Below the pieces are notes generated by a model, which was not told the DNA's origin, made no database searches, and saw only the letters and a program-made list of their open reading frames with translations. The position numbers and the translations under genes were made by a program. A stretch of DNA of 43,930 nt. Source: Blastocatellia bacterium. GTDB lineage: Bacteria > Acidobacteriota > Blastocatellia > Chloracidobacteriales > JADJPF01. The stretch is from the NCBI GenBank assembly GCA_025057015.1, contig JANWYG010000015.1, positions 1-43,930 on the forward strand. Reading direction: 5' to 3'. Positions within the stretch are counted from its first letter, which is position 1. Every line of letters begins with the position of its first letter. This document shows, piece by piece, positions 1 through 9,071 of this stretch.

Positions 1-1563
1 CCAATTACTTAGGACTGCTAAGTATTTCTGTGGACATGCGGTTAGTAGTACCGAGCGACCGGCTGCAGGTGTACGTGATGGATGCTGTTCGAAATTTTCA
101 TTTTTCTCATTTAGTGTAATGTAGTTCAGATAGCGGTAGTCGGAGTGGGGGTAAGGCGGGGCTAGGACACCGCCAGCTGCCGTTGGCTACCCCGGGGTCG
201 TTTTCAAAAATCCGATTGACGGACGGAAAGCGGGGCGGGTGCAGCAGTGGACCGCGTTGCCGCTGCACCGACCAAGGTATCGCTGCGGCCTGGCCGAGAC
301 CGGAGTAGAGGAAGGGTAGGCGGTGGTACTGGTGAGGCTGGGCCGCAGCATGACCGGATCTAGGGCCCGTTCAGGGTTTTTGCACACATATTGCAGACAC
401 GTATTCGCACACTTAACTGCTTATGGGATATGACCTTACCTCATGATAGGGATTTTTGCAGACATGCAGACGCATTGAGCAGTTTGGCGGCCGGTAAAAG
501 CGTGGTGGAAGTTGGAGCGGTGGGTCTGGTTGCGGTTGAAGTGACCGGTTCGACAGATACTCGGTCTAGGTACGCTTCTCGCCGGCATCGCGGCCCCTAG
601 TATGCACGATTACTATCACCACTGTGATAAAACCAAGGATTTTCCTCAACTGCGTCGAGCATTTCGTCGAGGCAGTCCCAATATACTTAACTTGCTATTT
701 GAATCAGGCTTACGGTCAAAAAAGATTTTTTGTCGAATTGGTCTCGAACACGTAAGTCCTAGCAAGTGGAAGATTCAGTCATAAAAGACTGGTTTCGTTG
801 AGAGGCAAACAATCTGGGTGCAGTAGACTGGTTTTGGCCGGCGGAATGCTTGGCAGGCAACAATTTCTTCGTTGCTTACCCACTATTTCCAAGTCAAATG
901 GTGTTGGATCAAACCGAAGGAGCAAGATAGTGTGACCAGCGCTATCCTCTGCATCGGTTCAACCAGTTGAAGCCAGCGTGTTGGTGTGGAGGTCCCCGGT
1001 CCACCAGGTCATTGCTGCCCCTATGGTAGCAACTTGTTCCCCTTTGCGACGGTTCTTTGAAGTGAGGGTACAGTGTACCATCGCTGGCCTTAATGGCAGA
1101 CTAAGCTTGTGCATCTACGGCGAGTCCTGCGGTGGTTATCGTCCCTCCTCGGGTGAGTGTCAACACAAGAGATTGAGGGGGCTAGGGAATGCCCACTCCA
1201 ATTGAGTGGATTTGGATTAGCAGTAAAAGTGATAAAAGAGAGATGGAGGCCGGTAGTTCTTGGGTGACATTAGCCCCCCATTGACGGACAAGTCTAGATA
1301 TGTCGAATGATGCAGAAAAAGACAGCATGCAAAAACCTGGATCAACCAACTCTTCGCATCCACGCACTTGAAGGTCTGCAGCGCTAGATTTGGTGGATAG
1401 AACAGAGGGAGCGATGCTTTGCGGTCACGCCGTGTGAGGAATAATAATTCCCGAGATGAGGTGGGCCACAGCTCCCAGCTTACACCGTCTAGCCAGCCCT
1501 GTAATGATGGATGGAGCAATGACGTTGACAATATCAGCGATCAACACACCTCGGTCAGAGGCT
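1..1563. other. Gene-poor region, no supported gene
   Basis: I see no reading frame here with recognisable motifs, a convincing ribosome binding site or neighbour-like codon use. The open frames are all short (about 60 to 105 codons), overlap on opposite strands and look like chance. A 6-bp hairpin with arms CCACTC and GAGTGG sits at 1193-1209 without a T tract. The stretch borders the decaying restriction island and may be decayed accessory DNA, but no original gene can be named. Confidence 0.6.
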
Positions 1564-1872
1564 TTATGTTTTTTCCAGGTAAGCTTTGAGCAGTAATTTG
1601 AATAACTTACCGTGATTGGGCACTTTGAGGTGCAGCAACTCGTGCACAATCACCTCGCGGCGAAAATCTGCCGACTGACGCAGTAACTCCGCGTTGAATG
1701 TCAGACGTCCTTTAGTCGAACAACTTGCCCATTTACGCTTCATAGGACGCACGTGAATTTGTTTGGGCTCTACACCGAGGCGTTGCCCCCAAGCATGGAC
1801 CTCAGCCTTGAAAACCGCCACCGGCACCGACTCTTCCAATGGCGGTAGCAAAGTAGGTGTTTCTTTTCTCAT
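1564..1872 (-). CDS. YgjP-like (DUF45) zinc metallopeptidase-domain protein
   Basis: This 102-residue protein belongs to the YgjP/DUF45 metallopeptidase family. The zinc site is visible as HELLH followed by VPNHG: two histidines in HExxH plus a third downstream His. Upstream is the family-typical stretch KRKWASCSTKGRLTFNAELL. The protein is short for the family (stand-alone members are often 160 to 230 residues) but the whole C-terminal catalytic core is present. Its start codon overlaps the hsdR stop by 4 nt, so it is the last gene of the restriction-modification operon. DUF45 genes are commonly found next to type I hsdR, but their role there is not established. The family call is secure and the function is unknown. 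Confidence 0.85.
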   Translation of the reverse strand: MRKETPTLLPPLEESVPVAVFKAEVHAWGQRLGVEPKQIHVRPMKRKWASCSTKGRLTFNAELLRQSADFRREVIVHELLHLKVPNHGKLFKLLLKAYLEKT

Positions 1873-4831
1873 GGACGATACCTCCGCAGCATGCTGATGA
1901 TCTGATCCACAAGCACTGGCACGTTCTGCACACCCGCCGTTCCCAACTGCTCATAAAGCGCCCGCCGCACCTTGCGCTCCTGCGCCTCATGGGTGCGCCA
2001 GTGCGGGTTGTTCTTTAGCGTCATTTCCATCGCTTTGGCAATACAGTGGCTATCCTCCTCACCCACGTTTGCCTGCTGGAGCAACCAACCCACCGTAAAG
2101 GCTTCCATCGAAATGCCGCTCTCTGCCTGCTGTTGCTGGGCCTGGTTGATCTGATGAATGAGCGCCTCCAACTGCTGCAACGCCTCCTGGGTGCAGATTT
2201 GCCGCTGCTTGAAGGCCTCTGCTATCTGCTCGGCCCGTTCTCCAATGGAGATCAAATAAGGGGCACGTTCGGCATCTTGCTCCACCTTTTTAGCGATGCT
2301 TTTGATCAGGTTGAAGATCGTGACTGTTTCCGGCTGGTTGCGCTGGGCAATCTGCTCCAGTGTCTGCGGTGTGATCTCGTACACCGCGACGGATTCACGA
2401 ATCGCTCCGCCCTGGGTATGCTGCTGCACCAATGCAGCGGTCTTGCGGGCTAGGTCACGGTTGAGGGGCGCCCCAACGTCAAAGGCGTTGCGCAGCAGTG
2501 CGTACAGGTCTGCCAGCCGCTGGTAGTCGTCCATACACTCGCGCAGAAACGGGTCCGGCGAGAGGATTTCATACAGGTCTTCCAATTCCCTGAAGAATTG
2601 ATAGAACTCCTGCCGCTTCTTTTCATCGATGAACGCCTGCAAAGCAGCGTCGGCGGCTTTGTCTGCGGGTTTGCCAGCCAACAGGGGAAGATACACGGTG
2701 CGCCCGCGCTTCATTTGCTCGGCGAATCGCATCTTGAGCACGTCCACCCTTTCGATGACGCCTAAAACATCCTGAGAGTCAAACGCCAGCGCCTTTTCAA
2801 GCTTCTCAAAGATACCCACAAAATCCAGCACGAATCCGCCGGGCTTGTGCTTGCCGTTTTCATCTTCATAGGGCCGGTTGACGCGAGCGATCGCCTGCAA
2901 CAGCACATGGTCGCGCATCGGCTTATCCAGATACATGCAGTAGAGCACCGGCGCGTCGTAGCCGGTCAGCAGTTTCTCCGTCACAATCAGGATCTTGGGC
3001 AACTCCTGCGGCTTGAGGAATGCCTTGCGAAGGCGTTTCTCTTCCTCTTCGGCAAGACGGTAGCGGGCGATTTCCGGCGGGTCGTTGTGCGCCGGGCTGA
3101 TGACCACCTGTGAGTATTCGGGTGGCAAGTATTGATCTAACACCTCTTCGAGCTGGCAGCACGCCTCGCGGTCTACGCCCACGAGGAACGCCTGAGCAGA
3201 GATCGATCTCCTTTGCGGGTTCGACATCGCGGTCTACGCCCACGAGGAACGCCTTGTAACCTTGGGTTCCACCGTCTCGGTAAAATGGTGCGCCACGTAT
3301 TGGGCGACCCGTCGCACCTGCTCTCGATTCTTGAGCATGTTCTTGAGCGTGACCGCCTCCAGCACGCGGTCCAAGTCCTCGATGTCGCTCACGCCCTCGG
3401 CTTCCACCAGGTCCAGAAACTCCCGCTCCAGCGTGGCGCGGTCCACCCGCAGTTCGTTGGGAGCGAGGCCGTAATACAGAGGCACGGTCGTGCCGTCCTC
3501 GATGGACTCGGTGATGGAGTATTTGTCTAGATAGTCCTGTGGATCGTCAGTGCCGAAGACTTTGAAGGTGCCCTTGCCGTAAGCTGTTCTGTCAATGGGC
3601 GTGCCGGTAAAGCCCAGATAGGTGGCGTGGGGCAGGACACCCATGAGGTAGTTGCCCAAATCGCCGCCCGTGGTGCGGTGTGCTTCGTCCACCAGCACAA
3701 AGATGTTGCGGCGTGTGTTGATGTTCGCCGGGATATCATCGAACTTGTGGATCATCGTGACGATTAGCCCGCGCGTGCCCTGTGCCAGCAACTGCCGTAA
3801 ATGCAGTTTGCTTTGCGCCACCGTCACCTGCCCGATGCCCAACGTTGCCGCCAGATTGCCAAAGAGTTGCGTTTCCAGTTCGTTGCGGTCCACCAGCATC
3901 AGCACGGTTGGGTTTTGGAAAATCGGCTCTTCGATGAGGCGCTTGGCAATGCTGATCATGGTGTAGGTTTTGCAAGAGCCTTGCGTGCGCCAGACGAGTC
4001 CGCGCTGCCTGTGCGGGTCGGCGCAACGGACGAGTGCCCGCTCGACCGCGCGCATCTGATGCGGACGCAGAATCACCCTTCGCAGGTCCTCGTTCTTGCG
4101 CGTAAAAAGGATGAAATCGCGCAGCACGCGCAGCGCTCGCTCCCTCGCCACAAACGTTTTGACCAGCGTCTCAAAGTCTTTGCCCGCGCTCTCCTCCTTC
4201 CAGTTGAAAAGGTTCTTGGCGGAGAGGTTCCAGGTTGCGCCATAGTAATACTGCACGAGGTGCGTCAGCCCGAACACCTGGAGGATAGCCAGCAGTTCCG
4301 GCGTTTCGCGATGGTAGCGGCGCACCTGATCCAACCCTTCGGCGATGCCCTCCAGCTTGGTGGCGGCTTTGGTCTCCAATATGATGATCGGGATGCCGTT
4401 GACGAGGAAGACCACATCGGCGCGAATGGTGTGCACGCCGTTGGTGAAGGTGAATTCATCGGTGACGTGGAAGGTGTTGCGATGAACGTCGGCATAGTCC
4501 ACCAGGCGCAGGTTGCGCTCGCGACGCTCGGCTTCCACGAACACGGTCTCCAAGCCTCGCAGATACTCCCACGCTTGCAAATTTCCCTCGATGGTGGACG
4601 GCACGCGCAGGAGTTGCTTGGCTACTTGCTCTGCCTTGAGGTGATCCACCGTGCCGGGGTTGCGGGGTTGAGCGCCTGCACCTGCCGGATGAACTCCTCC
4701 CACAAAATGGGGTTGGTCTCACCACGGCGCAGGCGCAGGGCTTCTTCTGGAGGTAGATAGGTCCAGCCGACCTCCTGGGCGTAGTGCATAAGGGGGATCT
4801 GAACAGTACGGCGTTCGGAGGAGAGGGTCAT
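1869..4831 (-). pseudogene. hsdR: Type I restriction enzyme R subunit (HsdR), disrupted
   Basis: The intact protein would be the roughly 985-residue DNA translocase/nuclease of a type I restriction system. Visible parts in order are the N-terminal stretch HYAQEVGWTYLPPEEALRLR, the PD-(D/E)XK nuclease core (ADVVFLVNG then ETKA), a helicase Walker A region (TQGSCKT), DEAH, GFTGTPI, and the second RecA domain (VTEKLLTGYDAP, QAIARVNRPYE). Four lesions are seen. A 1-nt loss in a C run near 4664-4667 shifts the frame between ALNP and NPGTVDHLK. A 1-nt loss near 3260 shifts it again. A 61-bp tandem duplication at 3166-3254 follows, and a TAG at 3234-3236 ends the frame. Finally, the invariant Walker A glycine before lysine is cysteine. 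The start at 4831 overlaps the upstream transposase stop. Restriction activity is very probably lost. Confidence 0.92.
3166..3254. repeat. 28-bp direct repeat marking a 61-bp tandem duplication in hsdR
   Basis: Identical 28-bp copies occupy 3166-3193 and 3227-3254, a repeat period of 61 bp. On the coding strand each copy carries the HsdR segment AFLVGVDRE. The 33 bp between the copies contain the 12-bp palindrome GAGATCGATCTC at 3199-3210. Because 61 is not a multiple of three, the duplication shifts frame. Together with a nearby 1-nt loss it returns to frame but leaves a TAG. Deletion by slippage alone would not restore the gene, because the 1-nt loss remains. Confidence 0.9.
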
Positions 4832-5473
4832 GGCATATCACCCGAATTTGCTGGGGTTTGGCAGATCATGGTCCAGATTTCCCGCGCCAGCGGGTCGTCG
4901 CCGGTACGGTTGGAATTGTAGCGGTCTAGCTGCCAGCGCAGCGGATTTTCGGCAATGTAGCGGCGGATGAGGTGCAAGGCGCGTTCGTCGCGGATGATGT
5001 GTTCGTAATAATTCCGCTGCCAGACAGGGCCGTCAGGGGCGTTGGGCGGGGCGTGGATGCGTTTAGTGACGGCGGATTTGAATGATCGAACAATTGTGGG
5101 AATGGAACCGGCAACGGGCATACCAAATCGTTCCACACGGTCGGCATTGGCGGTGGTGGTCGTAGGGGCACAGCGCCGCTGTGCCCCTACGACGTCATTG
5201 TCCACAATCCAAATGATCCCATGCACGTGATTGGGCATGACAATGAATTCGTCGGGATGCAACACCACATTAGGCCGAATTTGCGCAGTTTTGAACCATT
5301 CGTCACACACAATTTCCCCCTACGGATTCAACAACCATTTCCCTATTCACCACGCCGAAGAGGTGCGCCCGCTCATAGGTGCAAATGGTAATAAAATACG
5401 CGCCGCACTGGGTATAATCATACCTCTTGAGACGAATAGAGCAGCGATGACGACGGTCGGGATTATACCGCAT
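4828..5473 (-). pseudogene. REP-associated tyrosine transposase (RAYT, IS200-like Y1), frameshifted
   Basis: This is a Y1 HUH-type single-strand transposase relative of the RAYT family. The N-terminal part starts with ATG at 5473 (MRYNPDRRHRCSIRLKRYDY, then GAYFITICTY). The C-terminal part contains PNHVHGI, whose HVH is the HUH metal site, and WQRNYYEHIIR, which holds the likely catalytic tyrosine. The two parts lie in different frames: a shift occurs near 5315-5333, and a TAG at 5320-5322 lies in the downstream frame where a tyrosine codon is expected. Downstream of the lesion the frame runs open to 4828. A REP-like palindrome (5159-5193) is read in frame inside the gene. It sits between hsdS and hsdR. 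Family call is confident; full-length activity is unlikely. Confidence 0.88.
5159..5193. repeat. Perfect REP-like palindrome
   Basis: Arms of 16 bp (GTCGTAGGGGCACAGC and its exact reverse complement) flank a 3-nt centre GCC. This resembles the short GC-rich palindromes mobilised by RAYT proteins. It lies within the RAYT reading frame and encodes VVGAQRRCAPT between the HUH region and the rest of the enzyme. No other perfect copy is visible in this window; the stretch CGCCCCTATGATGACG near 5594-5609 is a possible degenerate half. Confidence 0.85.
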
Positions 5474-5588
5474 CAGGGGGTCTGCTCGGATGTTGATATG
5501 TCCATCGTCGGGACAAACTACTGGGTCGCCCTTACATTACATTGTGGGGTTGCCCTACCCGTTGCCGAGTCACCCCTTCTGCGCCCTG

Positions 5589-6896
5589 TTAGGTCGCCCC
5601 TATGATGACGTTTGCTACCCTTCTGCGTCCAGTCATCAGTTCGCCCAGCAGCGTTTTGAACAGTGCCTCCAGCGCCGCCTTGCGCCGTTCCTCCGCAGCA
5701 ATCTTTTTATCCACCGCCTGCAAGATGCGCGCAATCTCGCGCTGCTCGGAGAGAGGAGGGAGGGGAATGGGAACATGCTCAAAATTTGTTTTATGAAGTA
5801 TTGGAACCGTCGTCATCCTTGCGCGACTCTTCAGCAGCTCTACCTCTTGCATAATAGCGTAAACCAAAAACCAATTCTCACATTTCAAAGGTAGAATTGC
5901 ATTGATCTGCTGATTTGTGGCAGCCACATCACGTTCCAATATGCCAACTTTGCCAATGTAACCGATACAGCTTACAAGGACTGCTCCTCTGGGTATAGGC
6001 TTGGCGTGCTTAAGCCCTTTCTCTGTTATCGACCTAGCAGCGTACCAAATTGAGCCACCCTTCAAGTCAACTGGCGTGACAAATGGAATTGAACCATTCC
6101 AATACTCTTTGTGCTTAGTTGACGGAGTGCGACCGGTTATCACCCTACCCACTTCCCCTAGCCGTACTACCTGCCAATGCGCAGGTATTGTACCGATTTC
6201 GGTTTCCTTGAGCTGGACGCGGTCGGCAGCGTCGAGTGGCACAGGACCGTAGGTGAAAAGATGCTGCATCAGGCTTTTCTTCAGTTCGCGCGCCGCGGCG
6301 ATGACCCGCTCCGTCGCTTCTTTCGCCCGCTGCAGCGTGCGCAGCACGTGCGCAATGGCGCGCTGCTCAGGGAGAGGGGGGAGAGGGATAGGATGACCTC
6401 GTAGTTGCTGCACTTGGAGGTTATATTTGCCATCCGCGGCCCGCTTCGAGAATAGATGAAAAGGAACCCATTGACTAGGCAAAAGACACAAAAGGAAGGC
6501 TTGAGACGACTCTCGACCTTTAGCTCTTGCTCTAACTGTGAAGGATGCAAAAGTTACCGAAAGCGAACCCAAGTCCGTAATCAGGCCTGTTCGCCCTATG
6601 TTACGAACGCTCCCGCTAGATCCGACCAGCAGAATGTCGCCTTCCCGCAAAAGCTTGTCTTGATGGATAGCTTTGGAAATTCGCACTCTTGGCGAGATAG
6701 TGATTTTACCGTTGCTAGCTATATCAGGAATGCTTACGACTATGATTCCCGATTGACTTTCATCACCTTTGGACCAAGAGACGCCCCTATCAAAAGAAGC
6801 AACCTCCCCCAACCGCACTACCTGCCACTCTCCAGGCAGAAGTCCTAGTTCAGTCATCTTATAGCCCTCGGGCAAAGTAATAGCATCACCGCTCAT
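5589..6896 (-). CDS. hsdS: Type I restriction-modification specificity subunit (HsdS)
   Basis: The 435-residue DNA-recognition subunit has the usual two-halved plan. Target-recognition domain 1 starts near GEWQVVRLGEVASF and domain 2 near HWQVVRLGEVGRVITGRTPS. Each is followed by a conserved helical spacer beginning PLPPLPEQRAIA or PLPPLSEQREIA. I chose ATG 6896 because GGAGGAGA lies just upstream; an upstream in-frame extension to 7001 covers the hepT remnant and does not look like HsdS. The frame is uninterrupted, unlike hsdR. With HsdM it could still form a sequence-specific methyltransferase. The start overlaps the last codons of the hepT remnant, suggesting former translational coupling. 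Confidence 0.93.
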   Translation of the reverse strand: MSGDAITLPEGYKMTELGLLPGEWQVVRLGEVASFDRGVSWSKGDESQSGIIVVSIPDIASNGKITISPRVRISKAIHQDKLLREGDILLVGSSGSVRNIGRTGLITDLGSLSVTFASFTVRARAKGRESSQAFLLCLLPSQWVPFHLFSKRAADGKYNLQVQQLRGHPIPLPPLPEQRAIAHVLRTLQRAKEATERVIAAARELKKSLMQHLFTYGPVPLDAADRVQLKETEIGTIPAHWQVVRLGEVGRVITGRTPSTKHKEYWNGSIPFVTPVDLKGGSIWYAARSITEKGLKHAKPIPRGAVLVSCIGYIGKVGILERDVAATNQQINAILPLKCENWFLVYAIMQEVELLKSRARMTTVPILHKTNFEHVPIPLPPLSEQREIARILQAVDKKIAAEERRKAALEALFKTLLGELMTGRRRVANVIIGAT

Positions 6897-7226
6897 TGCT
6901 GATCTCCTCCAGAAGACGCGCAATCTGCTAGCGCAACAGCGGCAGCTCTTGTGTTGCCGTAACCCACACGATGCACCAGTCCACAGCAAAATATCCGTCA
7001 CGGCAATATTGCGAAGGGCGACGATATCTAGCCACGGAATATCGGGACGCTGGTCGGTGAATACATTGGGCAGACGCGCAGCAGCTTCGCCGATGACGAT
7101 CAGTTTCTACAGCACGGCACTTTGTCGCAGCTCGTTGCGTAAAGGCGGCTTCATCCACACCGTGCAGGAAGCGGACGATGGAATCGGCTGCCCCATATCG
7201 CTGAGATAGGGACGCTCAGGACGCAT
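6886..7226 (-). pseudogene. hepT: HepT-like HEPN toxin (DUF86), degraded
   Basis: Joining three frames rebuilds a HepT-family RNase toxin of about 113 residues, the normal length. Segments seen in order are MRPERPYLSDM, ADSIVRFLHGVDEAAF, NELRQSAVL, KLIVIGEAAARLPNVF, PDIPWLDIVALRNIAV, GYFAVDWCIVW and QIARLLEEISNER. Lesions are frameshifts near 7191, 7134-7141 and 6998, and TAG codons at 7108-7110 and 6928-6930. The 6998 lesion falls exactly in the HEPN RX4HXY motif; restoring one C would give RNIAVHGY. The ATG at 7226 overlaps the end of mntA, as in intact MntA/HepT pairs. The toxin is dead. Confidence 0.85.
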
Positions 7227-7515
7227 AAACGACCTGTTCTTCTCTCAGCACCGTTTCACGAATCAGGGACTTGAGGCCGTTTCGCAGCACCAAACCCACT
7301 TTCCGACCGAAAAGGGTAGACAGTTCGCGCGCGATTCGAGCAAGCATCAGAAAGCCAACCGCTGCGTCCAGCTCAAACTCCACCAGCCCATCCACATCGC
7401 TGGTGGGGCTGAAATTCTTGCGCAGGACGGAACCAAACAGGGACAATCGCCTCACCCGATAGCGGCGACAGAACTCCTTCATTACCTCTTCCGGCAAAGA
7501 AACAGCAAAGTTCAT
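7216..7515 (-). CDS. mntA: MntA-like minimal nucleotidyltransferase (HepT antitoxin family), probably inactive
   Basis: This 99-residue minimal nucleotidyltransferase belongs to the family that neutralises HepT by modifying it. The signature GSVLRKNFSPTSDVDGLVEF shows GS and the first two catalytic aspartates (DVD). The third acidic residue, expected in the KVDL context near the C terminus, is Gly here (RKVGLVLRNGLK), so catalysis is doubtful. I prefer ATG 7515, which has GGAGG 7 nt upstream, over the GTG at 7533 that overlaps the hsdM stop. It lies between hsdM and the dead hepT gene, a toxin-antitoxin pair embedded in the restriction operon. Confidence 0.85.
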   Translation of the reverse strand: MNFAVSLPEEVMKEFCRRYRVRRLSLFGSVLRKNFSPTSDVDGLVEFELDAAVGFLMLARIARELSTLFGRKVGLVLRNGLKSLIRETVLREEQVVYAS

Positions 7516-7529
7516 ACGATTTCCTCCAA

Positions 7530-9071
7530 TCACCTGAGTCCAAGCTGAAGGAACACCTCCCGCAGTTCCCGGTCCGCCTCCGCGCGCTCCTCCTCTGCCT
7601 CGCGCAAAAGCACCATCGCCTCTTCCAACAGCAACACTTCTTCCTTGTTGTTCAGGGCGGCATAGCGGCTGGGCGAGAGGTTGTAGTCGTTGCGGGCGGC
7701 TTCCTCGTTTGTGATTATTTTGCTGACCAGCGGCAGATCTTCGTTTGCGCCCACTTCCCGCCAGTTCAAGTAAACATCCGCAATCGTGGCGATGTGATCC
7801 TCGGTCAAATAGTTCTTGGGTCGTCCCTTGGCAAAGGCTTGCGAGGCGTTGATGAGCAAAACCTCGCCCTTGCGCGACTTGGCTTTGTTGAGCACGAGGA
7901 TGATGCCGGGCGCAGTGGTGTTGTAAAAGAGATTCTCCGGCAGGAGAACGACCGCCTCTACCAGGTCGCGCTCCACGAACGCCTTGCGGATGTTGCGCTC
8001 GCGGTTACTGCCCTGATTGCCGCTGCCGCGGCTCACTGCGCCCGTATCCAGCACCACCGCCATCTTGCCACCATCGGTCAGCGAAACGAACATGTGCTGA
8101 ATCCAGCCCCAGTCGGCGCTGGAAGAAGGCGGAATCCCAAAGCCAAATCGCCCGTAGGTGTCCTGCTCGTAAGTCGTCAGCGGAAACGTCTGATTCCACA
8201 TCGGATTGGCCGTAACCTTATGGAAGCGGCGGAAGCTCCCGTCCGAGTGCAAAAACGCCGGGCGCAGCATCGTGTCGCCCAGAGCGATCTCGGCTTCCAT
8301 ATCATGGATGAAGGCGTTCATGCGCGCTATGGCAAACGTTGCAGGGTTAATCTCCTGCCCAAAAAAGTGCAGGGGGTCAATGTGGGGCGGGATCACTAGG
8401 CGGGTGCCGTTGTCGTGAATCGTCTCTCCATACCTGTCTTTGAACCGCAAGAACGTCTTGATGAGCAATCCACCCGAACCGCAGGCAGGGTCGTAAATCT
8501 CCTCACCGGGCTGCGGGTCAAGAATATGGGCCATCAGAATGGCAACCTCGCGCGGGGTGTAGAATTCGCCCGCGCTCTGCCCCTGCCCTTCGGCGAACTT
8601 GCGAAGCAGATACTCGTAGGCGCGCCCCAAGATGTCCGGCTCAACGTCGTGCAAGCCCAGGCGATGCTTCGAGAGCTCTTCGAACAGCAACCTCAATTTC
8701 TCATCGGCGAGAATCCGCTGCCCCGCAGCAGTGGCGTTGAAATCCACGGTGTCAATGACACCATGAAGTCTGGGGTTATGTCGTGCCACCGCCCGCACGG
8801 CGTCGGTCAGCGCCTCGCCTAGGTTAGTCGTCCGGCGAGCGAGATGCTCCCAGCGCGCTTCTTTAGGGATGTAAAACCGCACAAGTTGGTGGTCCTCATC
8901 TACATACTTCGCACTCTCACCCAGTTCCGTCAGCTCATCCTCGAACACATCAGACAGCCGCTTGAGAAAAACAAGCGGCAGGATATAGTCCTTGAATTTA
9001 GGCGCATCCACAGGGCCGCGGATGGCACAGGCAGCATTCCAGAGCCAAGTTTCCAAAGTTTGAATATCCAT
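7530..9071 (-). CDS. hsdM: Type I restriction-modification DNA methyltransferase (HsdM)
   Basis: The 513-residue N6-adenine methyltransferase subunit begins with the HsdM N-terminal helical domain (MDIQTLETWLWNAACAIRG). It continues with the SAM-binding motif I (DPACGSGGLL) and catalytic motif IV as NPMWNQ, a variant of NPPF/Y seen in this HsdM branch. The C-terminal helical tail is acidic. I chose ATG 9071 because family similarity starts there; the frame extends upstream to 9152 without recognisable sequence. It is the first gene of the island operon. None of its first 14 Ile codons is ATA, in contrast to the flanking genome. The frame is intact, so orphan methylation with HsdS is plausible. 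Confidence 0.94.
   Translation of the reverse strand: MDIQTLETWLWNAACAIRGPVDAPKFKDYILPLVFLKRLSDVFEDELTELGESAKYVDEDHQLVRFYIPKEARWEHLARRTTNLGEALTDAVRAVARHNPRLHGVIDTVDFNATAAGQRILADEKLRLLFEELSKHRLGLHDVEPDILGRAYEYLLRKFAEGQGQSAGEFYTPREVAILMAHILDPQPGEEIYDPACGSGGLLIKTFLRFKDRYGETIHDNGTRLVIPPHIDPLHFFGQEINPATFAIARMNAFIHDMEAEIALGDTMLRPAFLHSDGSFRRFHKVTANPMWNQTFPLTTYEQDTYGRFGFGIPPSSSADWGWIQHMFVSLTDGGKMAVVLDTGAVSRGSGNQGSNRERNIRKAFVERDLVEAVVLLPENLFYNTTAPGIILVLNKAKSRKGEVLLINASQAFAKGRPKNYLTEDHIATIADVYLNWREVGANEDLPLVSKIITNEEAARNDYNLSPSRYAALNNKEEVLLLEEAMVLLREAEEERAEADRELREVFLQLGLR

Noticed and set aside
1193-1209. Hairpin CCACTC/GAGTGG as terminator
   Set aside because: There is no T tract and no gene ending nearby.
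187-1531. Several open frames of 60 to 105 codons on both strands
   Set aside because: They overlap each other, lack ribosome binding sites and show no recognisable motifs.
1869-4703. Two separate genes for the HsdR halves
   Set aside because: They are parts of one HsdR split by a stop and the duplication; neither half has its own proper start.
1564-9071. Frameshifts in hsdR, hepT and RAYT as sequencing errors
   Set aside because: The roughly 33 kb outside the island shows no comparable frameshifts apart from the HlyD relic, and the island also has nonsense and active-site substitutions. Read mapping would still be the decisive test.
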